Below are positions 37,918 to 48,270 of a DNA stretch of 64,000 nt, in pieces. The stretch comes from Eulemur rufifrons (taxonomy: Eukaryota > Chordata > Mammalia > Primates > Lemuridae): NCBI RefSeq assembly GCF_041146395.1, contig NC_091010.1:52162001-52226000 (forward strand), read 5' to 3'. Positions within the stretch are counted from its first letter, which is position 1, and every line of letters begins with the position of its first letter. The position numbers and the translations under genes were made by a program. The notes below the pieces were generated by a model. The model saw only the letters and a program-made list of their open reading frames with translations, ran no database searches and was not told the origin of the DNA.

Positions 37918-39704
37918 CTGGCAAAATAGGAAACAGAACAACAAAGGAAAGGAAAAAAAAAAAAAAAAACATAAAGTTAGTGGTCATGAAGGATGATGCA
38001 CTTGACAAGAGCGAATTTCTTTCCTGATCAGCAGGTCGCCTGTAGCCTTTGGGGGTTTTCCTTAAATTGCAAATTGTGCGGCTGCAGATCCCTTTGGCGT
38101 TGAAGGTGGACTGGCGTGTCTTGCTCTTTGCAATCGGAGAGATGAGTCACCAGGTTGAGTAGAAGGGGAGGGAGGGGAGGGTAAAGCTACTCTCCTAAGA
38201 GAAAACGTGTAACACTTACTCATTTAATGACACTGGAAATGGAAAGGTGTCAGAGACTTTGCAACTGTGCTGCGATATGTTCCTGGTAAAGGAGGAATTG
38301 CTACTTTAATAAAGCAAACAGAGGCTGTGCTTCTTACCCTGTGGAAATGGGACCGAAAACCAAATGACCCCCCCCAAAAACTGCACTTAGATCCTTTAAA
38401 AGTGAATAGACAGGGTGAATGCTTCTCTGGACTTGGAGACAGAAAAGCCTTTTTACTTTTTAACCCAAAGCAGTTATGCATTTATCACCCTGTCTCCCTG
38501 AATAAAAGAAAGTGCACTGTGAAAATTGGACACCAGATATGGCTGCAGTTGTTGTCATTATCTGCAATATACGAGCCAGTCATTGCATTTAAATTTCCTC
38601 TTAATATAGCCACAGGCCTTTCCCATCTCCATTTAAAGAAAGGGCTGTGTTTCCATTTACACACTCATTTTTTCCCAAGTAACTTTAAAAATTTTATGTA
38701 AAGGCCGTCTAGGTGGTTTGGCCTTATTTCACTCTTATTACATTAGAGTGAAACATGAATGGTCATATAATAATTTATCCCTCTTAGTCAGCAATGCAGG
38801 ATCTAGATGGAAACATTTACAGCTTCCACTCCTGATGCCAACAGACAGGAGGAACCAAGGAGAGAAATGCATCACCCATGGTGGCTGCCTGGGTTTGTCT
38901 AACTACCTAGAAAATTTCTTCTACAATCAGTAGTAGAGCTTAGCAAGTGAACTTGAGACTCTCTACACCTAGCTGTTGGAGTCCTGTGCTTACTTCACAG
39001 GCAGGGAAACCTCTCTTGCAATAGGATGAAGTCCATTTTAAGACTTCTGGTAAGGGACAGTCAAAAAAGAGGAAGATATCTGCCAATCTGCTCTGTCATA
39101 GTCTAACCCTCCATTGGTCTCTCTCAGGATGCCCCACTCCCTGGACGTTCTTTAAACTTTATGTATCTTGTCCTCAAGTTCTCGCATCCCATATTTTTTG
39201 AGGGAAGTTTTCTAGATTAATTTCCCGGGTTGTCAGGCTGGCAACTCCCATGATACTGCTCCTCTACTAGTGTTCCAGAGCAGTTTGCCCTCCTTGGAGC
39301 TACATCTGCTGGAGGCCGCCATGTTTGGTTTTCATCAATACACGCCCTGTCCCTCAAACCTTGTCTGGCCTTCGGGTTCACCAGCCCCAGCCCCTGAGGC
39401 CTTTCCTTCTTGTGTATTGTTAGAGCCATTGCTTTGCTCTTTGCCCATAATCATTTGAAGCCCAATGTTTTAGGGAGAGTTTTTGCAAAAAGAGGAATAA
39501 ACTAATGAGAGAAAAAAACTAGAGAGGCACAAGAAAATTTTTTTTCATCCTGATGGAAAGAAGCAGGGAAAGAGGCATCTTAGCTATTTCTCTTAGGGGT
39601 GTTAGAGCAGAAGAAAGTGGTTATGTCAAGCCAGAAAGCGGTTAGGGAGAGAGTCAGCCGTTGCCTACTCAGGCTGAACAGCTGATGGCTAAGGAATCAT
39701 TTAC
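37918..39704 (-). other. SORCS1: Intron D-F / region holding exon E
   Basis: Outside exon E (38062-38194) no other coding block was recognised. No minus-strand AATAAA lies here; variant ATTAAA copies at 38305-38310 and 38223-38228 could serve the exon D read-through form. Confidence 0.7.
38062..38194 (-). CDS. SORCS1: SORCS1 exon E, alternative proline-rich cytoplasmic tail
   Basis: This is an alternative terminal coding exon, joined directly to exon C. After acceptor cgttttctcttag it reads RVALPSPPSPSTQPGDSS, then LRLQRARHASPPSTPK, GSAAAQFAI and a TAA stop at 38062-38064. The result is a 43-residue tail (plus the shared arginine) rich in proline, serine and arginine, with no tyrosine and no clear dileucine signal. 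The known SORCS1 tail ends AGAQYAI; here the ending is AAAQFAI, and one arginine after TPK is absent. Published work, as I recall it, found that the isoform with this kind of tail stays largely at the cell surface, which agrees with the missing tyrosine signals. PSPPSP and SPPSTP could bind SH3 or WW domains. Confidence 0.92.
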
Positions 39705-39865
39705 CTATGAGCTGTGATTCCACCTTCTCATCTATAAGCTGCCCAGGCCTCCTTAGTTCAGTCTGAGGGATATTGGGCCTGCTTTCAGAGTGACTGACTG
39801 GACTGATCATCTCTTGTTCTTTCTCATTCTGCATCTGGGCATAAACATTAATCCCCGGGATCTTC
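39697..39865 (-). CDS. SORCS1: SORCS1 exon D, cytoplasmic tail with YAQM motif; spliced or read through
   Basis: The exon starts after attaatgttttag and encodes KIPGINVYAQMQNEKEQE, then MISPVSHSESRPNIPQTELR, RPGQLIDEKVESQLI. Two ends are possible. If the donor GTAAAT (39699-39704) is used, the exon ends at 39705 with a phase that fits exon F. If it is not used, translation adds glycine and lysine and stops at TGA (39697-39699), giving a tail that ends QLIGK. YAQM fits both the YxxPhi endocytosis signal and the pYxxM type of SH2 site; which is used is inference. The intron above it, to exon C, is only 111 bases. I recall both QLIGK and the spliced form as known SORCS1 tails. Confidence 0.93.
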
Positions 39866-39976
39866 CTAAAACATTAACAGAAACCATCACTGCTCTGCAC
39901 ATCACTGGGACACGTGCTTCTGAACCTGTCGGGGGGAGGGAAGAGGGAGGGGAGACACCGAAGGAGGGACACGCAC
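39866..39976 (-). other. SORCS1: 111-base intron between SORCS1 exons C and D
   Basis: Donor GTGCGTG and acceptor GTTTTAG are both plausible. On the RNA sense strand the middle (39929-39956) is almost pure pyrimidine and ends CCCCCCGACAG, a decoy acceptor at about 39926. The intron stays open for 34 codons after KFKR before a TAA, so retention would give another tail. Confidence 0.85.
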
Positions 39977-40082
39977 CTTTTAAACTTGTAGATGACGAAC
40001 ACCGCCAGTCCCACAAACACCACTGAGAGCAGCATCAGCATGGCGGATCCACTGTGGGCTGGAGTGAGGTCCACCAGTGGCG
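39977..40082 (-). CDS. SORCS1: SORCS1 exon C, transmembrane segment
   Basis: This 106-base exon carries the membrane anchor. The split alanine is followed by PLVDLTPAHSGSA, then a hydrophobic helix of about 20 residues (MLMLLSVVFVGLAVFVIY), then the stop-transfer signal KFKR. The acceptor is ttttctcccctag above 40082. The donor GTGCGTG is at 39970-39976, leaving AG that becomes an arginine codon with the next exon. Both exon D and exon E start with G, so either join gives the same arginine and keeps frame. Everything after KFKR is cytoplasmic and depends on splice choice. The helix and KFKR are as expected for the family. Confidence 0.95.
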
Positions 40083-40284
40083 CTAGGGGAGAAAACAAGG
40101 CACGGTCATGAGCAGACGCTTGGGCGGGTGAGACTCCGTGAGAGGATCAAAAGGTTCACACACAGGCACGGTGAGTTCCGGAAAACCATGTGGGGTGTAC
40201 ATACAAGATGCATGTCAGGTGACCAACAAGAGACACATCTGAGCCTGCCACACCCCCACAATGGCCCAGTTGGCCTGTTCCAGC

Positions 40285-40510
40285 ACTGCAGTGGGGTGAT
40301 AAAAAGCACAGACCCTGGGGCCAGACTGCTTGGATTCAAGCCTTGGTCCTACCACTTGCTGCTCTGTGTTCTAGGGCAAGTTACCTCATCTTAATGTGCC
40401 TTATATGGTAAGATTCAAAACACAGTACATACCCCCCATCTGGTTGTTAGGCGGATTAAACAGGCTAATGATGTAGGTAAAGCACTCAGAAAAGTGTGGG
40501 GTACATTTAA
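40285..40510 (+). mobile_element. MIR SINE
   Basis: 'ggtgataaaaagcacagaccctggggccagactgcttggattcaagccttggtcctaccacttgctg', 'aagttacctcatctta', 'gttaggcggattaaacaggc', 'gtaaagcactcag'. A good full-length MIR. Confidence 0.8.
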
Positions 40511-41754
40511 GCCCTCTGTAAGGATTAGCTATTATTTCTACTTCTGCTAATATCATTACCCAATATTTATAATAATTATTATTATTCTCATATTTTCCTA
40601 TACTCTGAATGTAACTTTTGCCCACTAAACAAAACAGATCACCAATAAAACCACCAACAGAATATTTTTGTGAATTAACTAACCCCTCTTGCTCCTACTC
40701 CAGCAGTTGTCACATAAGAAAAAGAATTTGGAAGTTGCCATATGTGAGAGAGAGAACGGCAAAGTGACAGAGCATGCTTATACTTTTGCACACGGAAAAC
40801 TGATGGCTATGTGCATACTTTACAAGGGCAGCAATTCTGATACTGGGGGAGGAATGCGCAATCTGGTTGTCTCCACAACGTCCCAAAGCCCTGACAGCCC
40901 ACACCACGAAGCTCCAGCCTCTCAAATGCCATGAGTTCTCCTCTCAGACAAAACAGAAGCCTCTGCATCCATAAAGGAGTCTCCCTCTCTGGGTTTCCCC
41001 TTAAAGGGCCATTGTGAAAAACATCTCTCTCCACCTCCAACTCACGGTCAAACCTGTTGTACTTGTAATGACTTTGTTTGCAATTAATTTCTTCCCTCTT
41101 AAAAACTGACATTTTACAAATATAGCATAGTTCAAGCGTAAAAGACAAGCCACGCGTACCCCATGGAAGCTGGGATGCTGACCTTTACCTTCCATCAATT
41201 TAAGCAAAGCCTGAGATCCAGAAATATAGGTGACCTTTTAGCACCGCTTTCCATAGCTTTTCTCTGTTGAGAGCTGAGAGGGCAACGTTCTTGTTCACCC
41301 AGGCAAAAAGTTCAAGAACAAGTGACTATAATATTGATGACCTTAGGCAAGACTCTCGGCTGCATCTGCCCTGTCTGCTTGTGTAGGATTACATCCCAGC
41401 CACTCAGCAACCTCACTGAAAGCGTACTCTGCATAACCACACAGTTTTGGTGAAAAATGAAAGTCAAGTCATCTCTCTTAGAAAATAGTCATTTTAGGAG
41501 AATCGGCTTTAGGGAGGCACTGAATGTAAGGAACCCCACCCCATTATTCTCTCTCCCCTGTAAGTCAAGCTGCATTTTAGCTGAGAAGTGGGAGTGCTTG
41601 AGTTTGTGCATGAGAAGATGAATGTGGTCCCACTGCAATAGAACACCAAGGCAAACTTTCTCTAAGCTGGAATTAGAAAACAAAGCTCTCAGTGCCAACA
41701 GCAAAGAAGTCCAGAAATACTTCAGAACTCACACTGCAATTGGTAGGATGTCAT

Positions 41755-41880
41755 CAGGGGAGGAGAACACCTTGCATTTGCCACACACATTATCACAATT
41801 AATTTTCACAAATGGAAAGTGGGACTGTGATCCCCATTAAACAGATAAGAACAGTGAAGTTCTCATCAGGTAATTTCAGA
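41755..41880 (+). mobile_element. MIR 3' fragment
   Basis: 'ttgccacacacattatcacaattaattttcac' and 'gatccccattaaacagataagaacagtgaag'. Confidence 0.55.
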
Positions 41881-42279
41881 GGGAGATATCGGAAACTTAA
41901 AAAGATATTTCTGAGGATGAGGATTAAAGCTAAGACTAAAGCACAAGAAGAAAGTTAACAAGTGGCACAAGTTAAAATATTAAGTTTTAAAAGGAGCAGT
42001 TAGAATCATAAATCATATACTCTAAAACTTGGAAGACAGGTATATGTACAGATATATGTATAAATGTATATTTATGTGTGTATATGTCTACATACATGTG
42101 CGCATATATAAAGGAGGGAGAGAGAGAGAATAAAGAATGAAGCCTCATGTACCCCCCCCATCCAGTTTCAACAGCCATCAACCAAAAGCCAATCTTATTT
42201 TATCTCTACACCCATCCAATCCCCAACTTCCAAGCACTGGACTATTTTGAAGCAAATCTCAGACATCATAACTCTAAAA

Positions 42280-42321
42280 GATCTCTCTCTCTTGCTCTCT
42301 CCCTCTCTCTCTCTCTATCTC
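42280..42321. repeat. (CT)n microsatellite, impure
   Basis: CT units broken by TG, CC and TA. Confidence 0.9.
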
Positions 42322-42604
42322 CATATCTTAAAGGAAATCTTCTAATGCAAACCATTAATTTGACAGGGAACAAATGGAGGCCCAGAGAGGGGACACAGAT
42401 GGTGAGAGGCAGAAATAAAGCTAAACTTTTCACTCCTAGCTAAGTGGTCTTTCAGCATAACCAGAATATCAGTGGTACAGAGCAACTAAGAAGAATACTG
42501 AACTTACTTAAAAGGTTGGGCATTTGAAATAAATGGAAAGTTAAGAGAACAAATTACTTCGGCTAGGCTCTCAGTAACATAGAAAGCAAATGCACATATG
42601 CATA

Positions 42605-42628
42605 CACACACACACACACACACACACA
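42605..42628. repeat. (CA)n microsatellite
   Basis: About 12 CA units. Confidence 0.95.
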
Positions 42629-43274
42629 GGCACACTCTGGACTTTTCTCCCTTCTTTTTCCTTGCTCTAATCTCTTCCCATCACAAGGCTCAGTCTTTCA
42701 TTCTAAGTCATTCACACTCCAATCATCATTCGTAAACAAGCAGCATCAACACTGTTAAGTAATTAGCATATTAGCATATTATTTTGGGAAAATGGGCTTC
42801 AGCACCCTGAGTTCTGAAGTGTGTGTTATCTATTCCCCTCCCCTCCTCTGCATCACTTAGTCACTTCCCAGAGGCAGGCAAGTCGGAAGCAGTGGCAGAG
42901 GGGACAGATTGAGTGCCACTGCCCTCTATGTTTCATGGGTGGCTTCTGCTTGCTGATCTGTGCCTGAATATAAACGAGCCTCTTACTGCTCCACACAACA
43001 GCAGCTGCATAGCTGAGTTTGCCCAACACTTAGGTACATTTGTGTGTGTTTTGCTGAGGAATGGAAACTTGTGATAAATGGGCTTTAGCTTGTTATGTGG
43101 AATTAGCATAAATTAATCCCTCTCCAACTGCAGCTTAAACAAGGTTGGTGTGTGGGGAAAAGTGCTGAGCCGTTTCTTGCCATTATTCATGCTGTTATTC
43201 ACAAAGCAAAGCATGGAGAGAAGCCATCCTCCAAGTGACTCATCATTTCTAAGCCTGGCTGCTGGCACACATCG

Positions 43275-43858
43275 TTTCTAAAATTCCTCAAAGAACTAAA
43301 AGTAGACCAGCAAATCAATCCAGCAATCCCACTACAGGGTATCTACTCAAAGGAAAAGAAGTAATTTTATCAAAAACACACCTGCCCTAGAATGTTTATT
43401 GCAGCATAATTCACAATTGCAAAGATGCAGAATCAGCATAAGTGCCCATCAATTCATGAGTGGATTAACAAAAGGTGGTATATGTATACCATGGAGTACT
43501 ACTCAGCCATAAAAGGGATGAATTAATGCCTTCTGTAACAATTTGGATAGAACTGGAGACCATAATCCTAAGTGAAGTATCTCAAGAATGGAAAAACAAA
43601 CACCACATGTACTCACTATTAAAGTGGAACTAACCGATGAGCACACATGTGCACAGAGGGAAATAAAACTCAGTGGAAATCAAGCAGGGGGAGGGGGTAA
43701 AAAGGGAGGGGCAAAAACCTACCTAACAGGTACTATGGACACTATTTTGGAGATGGGTACATTTATAGCTGTGCCTCAAGCATTACAAAAGCAATCCATG
43801 TAATCAAAAATATTTGTACCCACTTAATATTTTGAACTAAACATAAAACAATAAAAAA
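43275..43858 (+). mobile_element. L1 3' end, primate lineage (strepsirrhine type)
   Basis: 5'-truncated L1: 'aattcctcaaagaactaaaagtagac', 'tgtttattgcagcataattcacaattgcaaag', 'tggtatatgtataccatggagtactactcagccataaaa', 'ctaagtgaagtatctcaagaatgg'. Its 3' UTR ('acaaacaccacatgtactcac', 'gctgtgcctcaagcattacaaaagcaatccatgtaa') matches that of the L1 at 51879-52503. Ends in an A-rich tail. Confidence 0.9.
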
Positions 43859-45554
43859 ATCATTTCAGGAACCAGGAAATGCATTGAATTATTATATTTT
43901 GTTCATGAAGACCTGGGTTGATTATAGTTATAGGAATGTTTACAGTAAAAACAAAAATCTTCATGTGGAAAGTGATTGATGTGCAGTAAGTACTAAATAA
44001 ATGGTCATAGTTGTGTGAAAGTAAACTCAAAATCCATATTTGGGGATAAGTGATATGATCCCTTTTTGGAATCAGATCTTGGCTCTGCCACTTATGGGCT
44101 AAGAACTCTTAGAACCCATTATTGCTTTACATAACACCATAATGATTTAATGACTGTCAAAAACCACAGGGTCCATGTATCTGCGAAGAAACCTACTTAC
44201 TTGAAGAGAAAAAAATTATTTATTTTGGGGAAAAATAGAAGGAAGGAAACATGCCACCATCATGACTTTACTCACAAAAGATTTGCAAATGATTACTGTG
44301 TAGATTATAGGACAATCACAAACCAAAGAGACAGATATATTTATCGGCTGTGGAAGAATTCCACTAGTACTAATTTTATCCCCAGATGGAAAATGTTATT
44401 GCAACAATTTATTTCACTCTACAGTTCAGAGTTCCACCACTATTTGGCATCTGCATCTATAATGTGGCTTAGATTATATTGTTTAGTTTCTAACACTTCC
44501 CGACTAATGATAATTCTGCCTTCAAGTGAAAAGTCTCTGCCCTGCGAAACCGGAGGGCAGAATTTAGGATGTATCATGACCTAGGCTGAAATTTTTAGTT
44601 TCTTATCCCCTCCCAAATTTACTCATGACATATCCAGCGGTAGCAACTGAAGCCTGCAAATATTAATTCTCTAATATCTCTGTGATAGTATCTTTTTATT
44701 GTACCTGCAAAAGAAATCAAACCATCAACTATGAAGTCCAAGATCACACAAGATAACAGTTTTATTAAAAAACCTACACATACCCTTGACAAAGGACAGT
44801 ATCCCTAAACGTGGCAGCCTAAACAAGGCAACCGACAGACAGGAGGGATGGGTAGCAATGTTTCTGTGCATTTTTTTTTTTCATTTTTAAAATTTAACCT
44901 GAGATTTGAGGATCTTTCTTTGATAAATTTTAGCCTTTCACTTTTTTTTTTAATCAAGTTTTTTAGAATCTCCAGATGAACAGTGACTCAACTGGAAAGT
45001 TAAGGGTAGAATAGCACTTGATTCTGAAATATGTGTAGAAATATAGTCAGATGTGTCTATATCATTTTCTGCTCATATCAGCACATGAATAGCATCTAAA
45101 TAATATTAACATCATTTATTTAACTCTCCTAAGACTCATGGCTATTCAGTTACATTTGCCACTAAGATTCTAATTCACAGTTTAATCACTTTTCAACTGC
45201 TTCATGGCCACAGCTCCTGGCTGGTCTTGGCCATTCATCTAGATTATAGATACAGTATATACTAGATTCAGAGGCATGTTTCATTTTTCTCCCTTATTCC
45301 CATTGTTATCTACTCATTCTGCCAATTAGATTGGCTCTAAATATGCCAAGAAATTATTAGATCTTAATGTTTATTACTAATTTCCTCCTATGCTTAATAT
45401 CATAAGCCCTTCTTATGTAATTCATGCCTCTGTTCTAGTGGATGCCCTGAGCTGTAAATCAGATTTATTACTGGAGATAGTCATTCATTCACCTTTCCTT
45501 GTCATGCAGATGGATTTCTGTCTGAGAAAGGCTCCCTAATCGTGATTATTGAAA

Positions 45555-45720
45555 CTACATGAGCGCCATTTGGGGAACTTCCTAAAAATGAAGATTCCTG
45601 GCTTCTAGGGTAACTCTGGGATTTTTCACTGGGTGCAGGCGAGGCTTGGAAAATCTCTATTTTATGAAGCTTCCTAGATTAACAGCAATGGAGAGTCAGG
45701 TTTGAGAAAAACTGCTTTGT
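45555..45720. mobile_element. hAT-Charlie remnant (MER5/MER1-like)
   Basis: 'catttggggaacttcctaaaaatgaagattcctggcttctaggg' and 'ctctattttatgaagcttcctag...gtttgagaaaaactgc' resemble the inner parts and one end of these elements. Confidence 0.5.
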
Positions 45721-46799
45721 GGCAGAGATCTCCAGCCCTAGATTGTAAAGAGTTTCTCCAGCCATAGGGCAGGGTTTCATTGATCTCAAATGGTTTGAGG
45801 GAACCAGTCAATTCCTGCTCTTCCAGTTCATCTGTGCACAAGTCTGGCCACCCAATTGCAGTTCATTTGCCCAGTAAATATAATAACTCTTATGAAATGC
45901 AAAAGGGTTGTTGTTTGCAATTTCATACGGATTAATCTAGTTAGTCTTTTTTGTTCTCTAATAAAATGCTAGTGTTGCCCCTTGCTTGCTTGCTCTCTCC
46001 TTACCTTCTATTCTCATGTGGAATCTTATCTATTCTGCCTTAGAAGAAACAACTAGTTTTAAAGCCACTGCCCCACCAAATATAACGGACCGAATTTACT
46101 AATGACCATGGGTCCTCAAAGATATAGACTTTGATGAGACTTGAAACATTTGCACCAGCATTTAGGGCTTTAACTTTAACTTATCACCTGTCAGCAGATC
46201 CTCCTCACCTGCAAATCTTCTAAGAGGTAATAAATAAAAGCCCATAGTTTCATGTACGGTCTGGTCCTCGTTTTCCCACCTCAGCTCCCTCATCTCCAGC
46301 TTCTTGATGGAGTTTTTCACTTACATGTTTTATGACATCCAATGCAACAGGAAACACCATATTTATCTTCTTTGACAACCACAAAAGAGGCTCCTCGTCC
46401 TAGGTCTCCATCTCCATCAAATAAATTATCATCTCTTGCCACTTGGGTTGAAAACTTCTATTTGTAAATACTTTGTTAAGAGGAGAAAAGATTATGCAGT
46501 ATTGCTCAAACCTATTATTGAAAAAAAAATCCTTTCATTGGCCTCTTTTTCCCTTTCCCATGTCTATGATACCTTATCTTCTCAAGCCTGCATTAATAAA
46601 AACTTCCTCACTAACAAATATGGGCAAGGGACAACAAAGTCTGTAATATGCCAGTATATTTTCTTTTCCTGAACTTTATCCCTCTCTCTCTGCTGATAAT
46701 TTTACCTTTGGTAAATACACCAATTATGAATATTTGAGGGTACATATCTAGATGCCCCAAACCATGTCAGATCATCCATCATTTCACATATAAACCATA

Positions 46800-46945
46800 C
46801 CATGTCACCTTGCTGTGTCTTTGATACCAAATTCCAGCCCCTCAACCTGCAATGCTTATTTCCTCTCCTTTTGGTGAACGCCTATTCAACCTTAAGGCTC
46901 AGCTCTATAAAACCTTCTGCATGTAATATTTTTCATTCTCTTTAA
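46800..46945 (+). mobile_element. L2 LINE fragment
   Basis: 'caacctgcaatgcttatttcctctccttttggtgaacgcctattcaaccttaaggctcagctc...aaaaccttctgcatg' is the L2 'ccttcaaggcccagctc' region. Confidence 0.6.
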
Positions 46946-47929
46946 GTAGAATTAGTAAAGAGTCATGCAATTACTATTTGTGCCTCAGGTTTAGCCAGTG
47001 TGGACTGAGTGAGGGTCCTAATTTATCTCATATCCCCTGACAAACCATAGATTTAAAGGAATAATTGCAAAGCAAGGCACAGCATCATTTGAAGAATAAG
47101 ATGATAAATCTGAAATGGACTCTGCCCTTGAGTAAATTCCAAGTTACCAGGAGCAATGAGAAAAACTGTTGGCATTTTAGGGATATTTTCTTAACGGCTC
47201 AGGTTTGTTCTTCTACAGGTACAATAGAGATCAAATGGTTTGCTTAGATTCAGAGCCTCCTAGAGTCTTGCTAGAAAAACTCTCCCTAAAATGACACCAT
47301 AGTTCTTAAAATATATGATACGAAAGGTCAAGGTAAATGCATAGGAAGAGAGGGAGGGCAAGAGAAATGTCACAAAAGATGTGAATAAGGTCTGGAGGGT
47401 TTTATAAAGTGAGAATGGTGTAATACAAGGTGTGTGACCCTGAGCTATGCCATAAAGTGAGGCTGCTCTGATATTGAAAACACTCCTTCCAGTGCCCAGA
47501 GCAGGAAAATAAGGGCCAATAAGTTATATTTGATTCAGTCTCTTTCAGTAAAAGCCTCTCACTAGTCCCCCTCCCATTTTCTCTCGGATCTCTTATTCTG
47601 GGACACAGAACTCCAGGGAGCATGGACCCAATTTTCCATCTACCTCCTTAGTCTCTACAACGTGCATATAAACAAGTATAATACATATTAAAGGAACACT
47701 CGCCATAAGGAAAAAATAAACAGAGATTACCTAGATATTTATCGGATAAATTTATACAAGGCTCCACTCATCAGTTATTTGATAGATACGAGGTAGCATG
47801 TCATGGAGACGGGTTCACAATTGGATAAATTGGATCTGAAGGTTAACTGGAGGAACAGGATTCCGAATATATCTATGCAGATTATAAATTAATTATGCAT
47901 CTAATTACTTATAAAAACAATAATTGTTG

Positions 47930-48270
47930 AGCACCTGATATGTGCAAGTTCTTTGCTAGGTACAAAGATGGAGAAAATATAAAGATATGATGAACCATTG
48001 CCACAAGAAATTAAATAGGAGTGATGATGATGATGATGTTTATGATCAGTATCATCAGACAGACAAAGATTGAACAATCCATGTGATTTCAAACAATCCA
48101 TGTGATTTCAATATCAGGCAAAGGTCTCTAGAAAGACGTCCTGCAAATGTTGGCATCGAGCTGAGCCTCAAAATACAAATAGACTTCGGGGATATAGAGA
48201 GGTGAAAAAGTGCAGAGGAATATTCCAATCAGGATTGGCATGAGCAAAGGTGCATTTTGGTCAAGACATT
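47930..48270 (+). mobile_element. MIR/L2-like fragments with short tandem repeats
   Basis: 'gttgagcacctgatatgtgcaagttctttgctaggtac' is MIR/L2 wording. A short GAT run lies at about 48020-48037, and a 19-base tandem 'aacaatccatgtgatttca' pair at 48073-48110. Confidence 0.5.

Noticed and set aside
38267..38701. 144-codon plus-strand open frame opposite the SORCS1 tail region
   Set aside because: It lies in the intron between exons D and E, on the opposite strand, with no domain or splice support.
39874..40098. Continuous 74-codon minus frame across exon C and the following intron, as if a single exon
   Set aside because: The donor GTGCGTG and the phase match to exons D and E show that exon C ends at 39977; retention is kept only as a finding.
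44150..44584. 144-codon plus-strand open frame
   Set aside because: No recognisable family, antisense inside a SORCS1 intron and with biased, non-conserved-looking composition.
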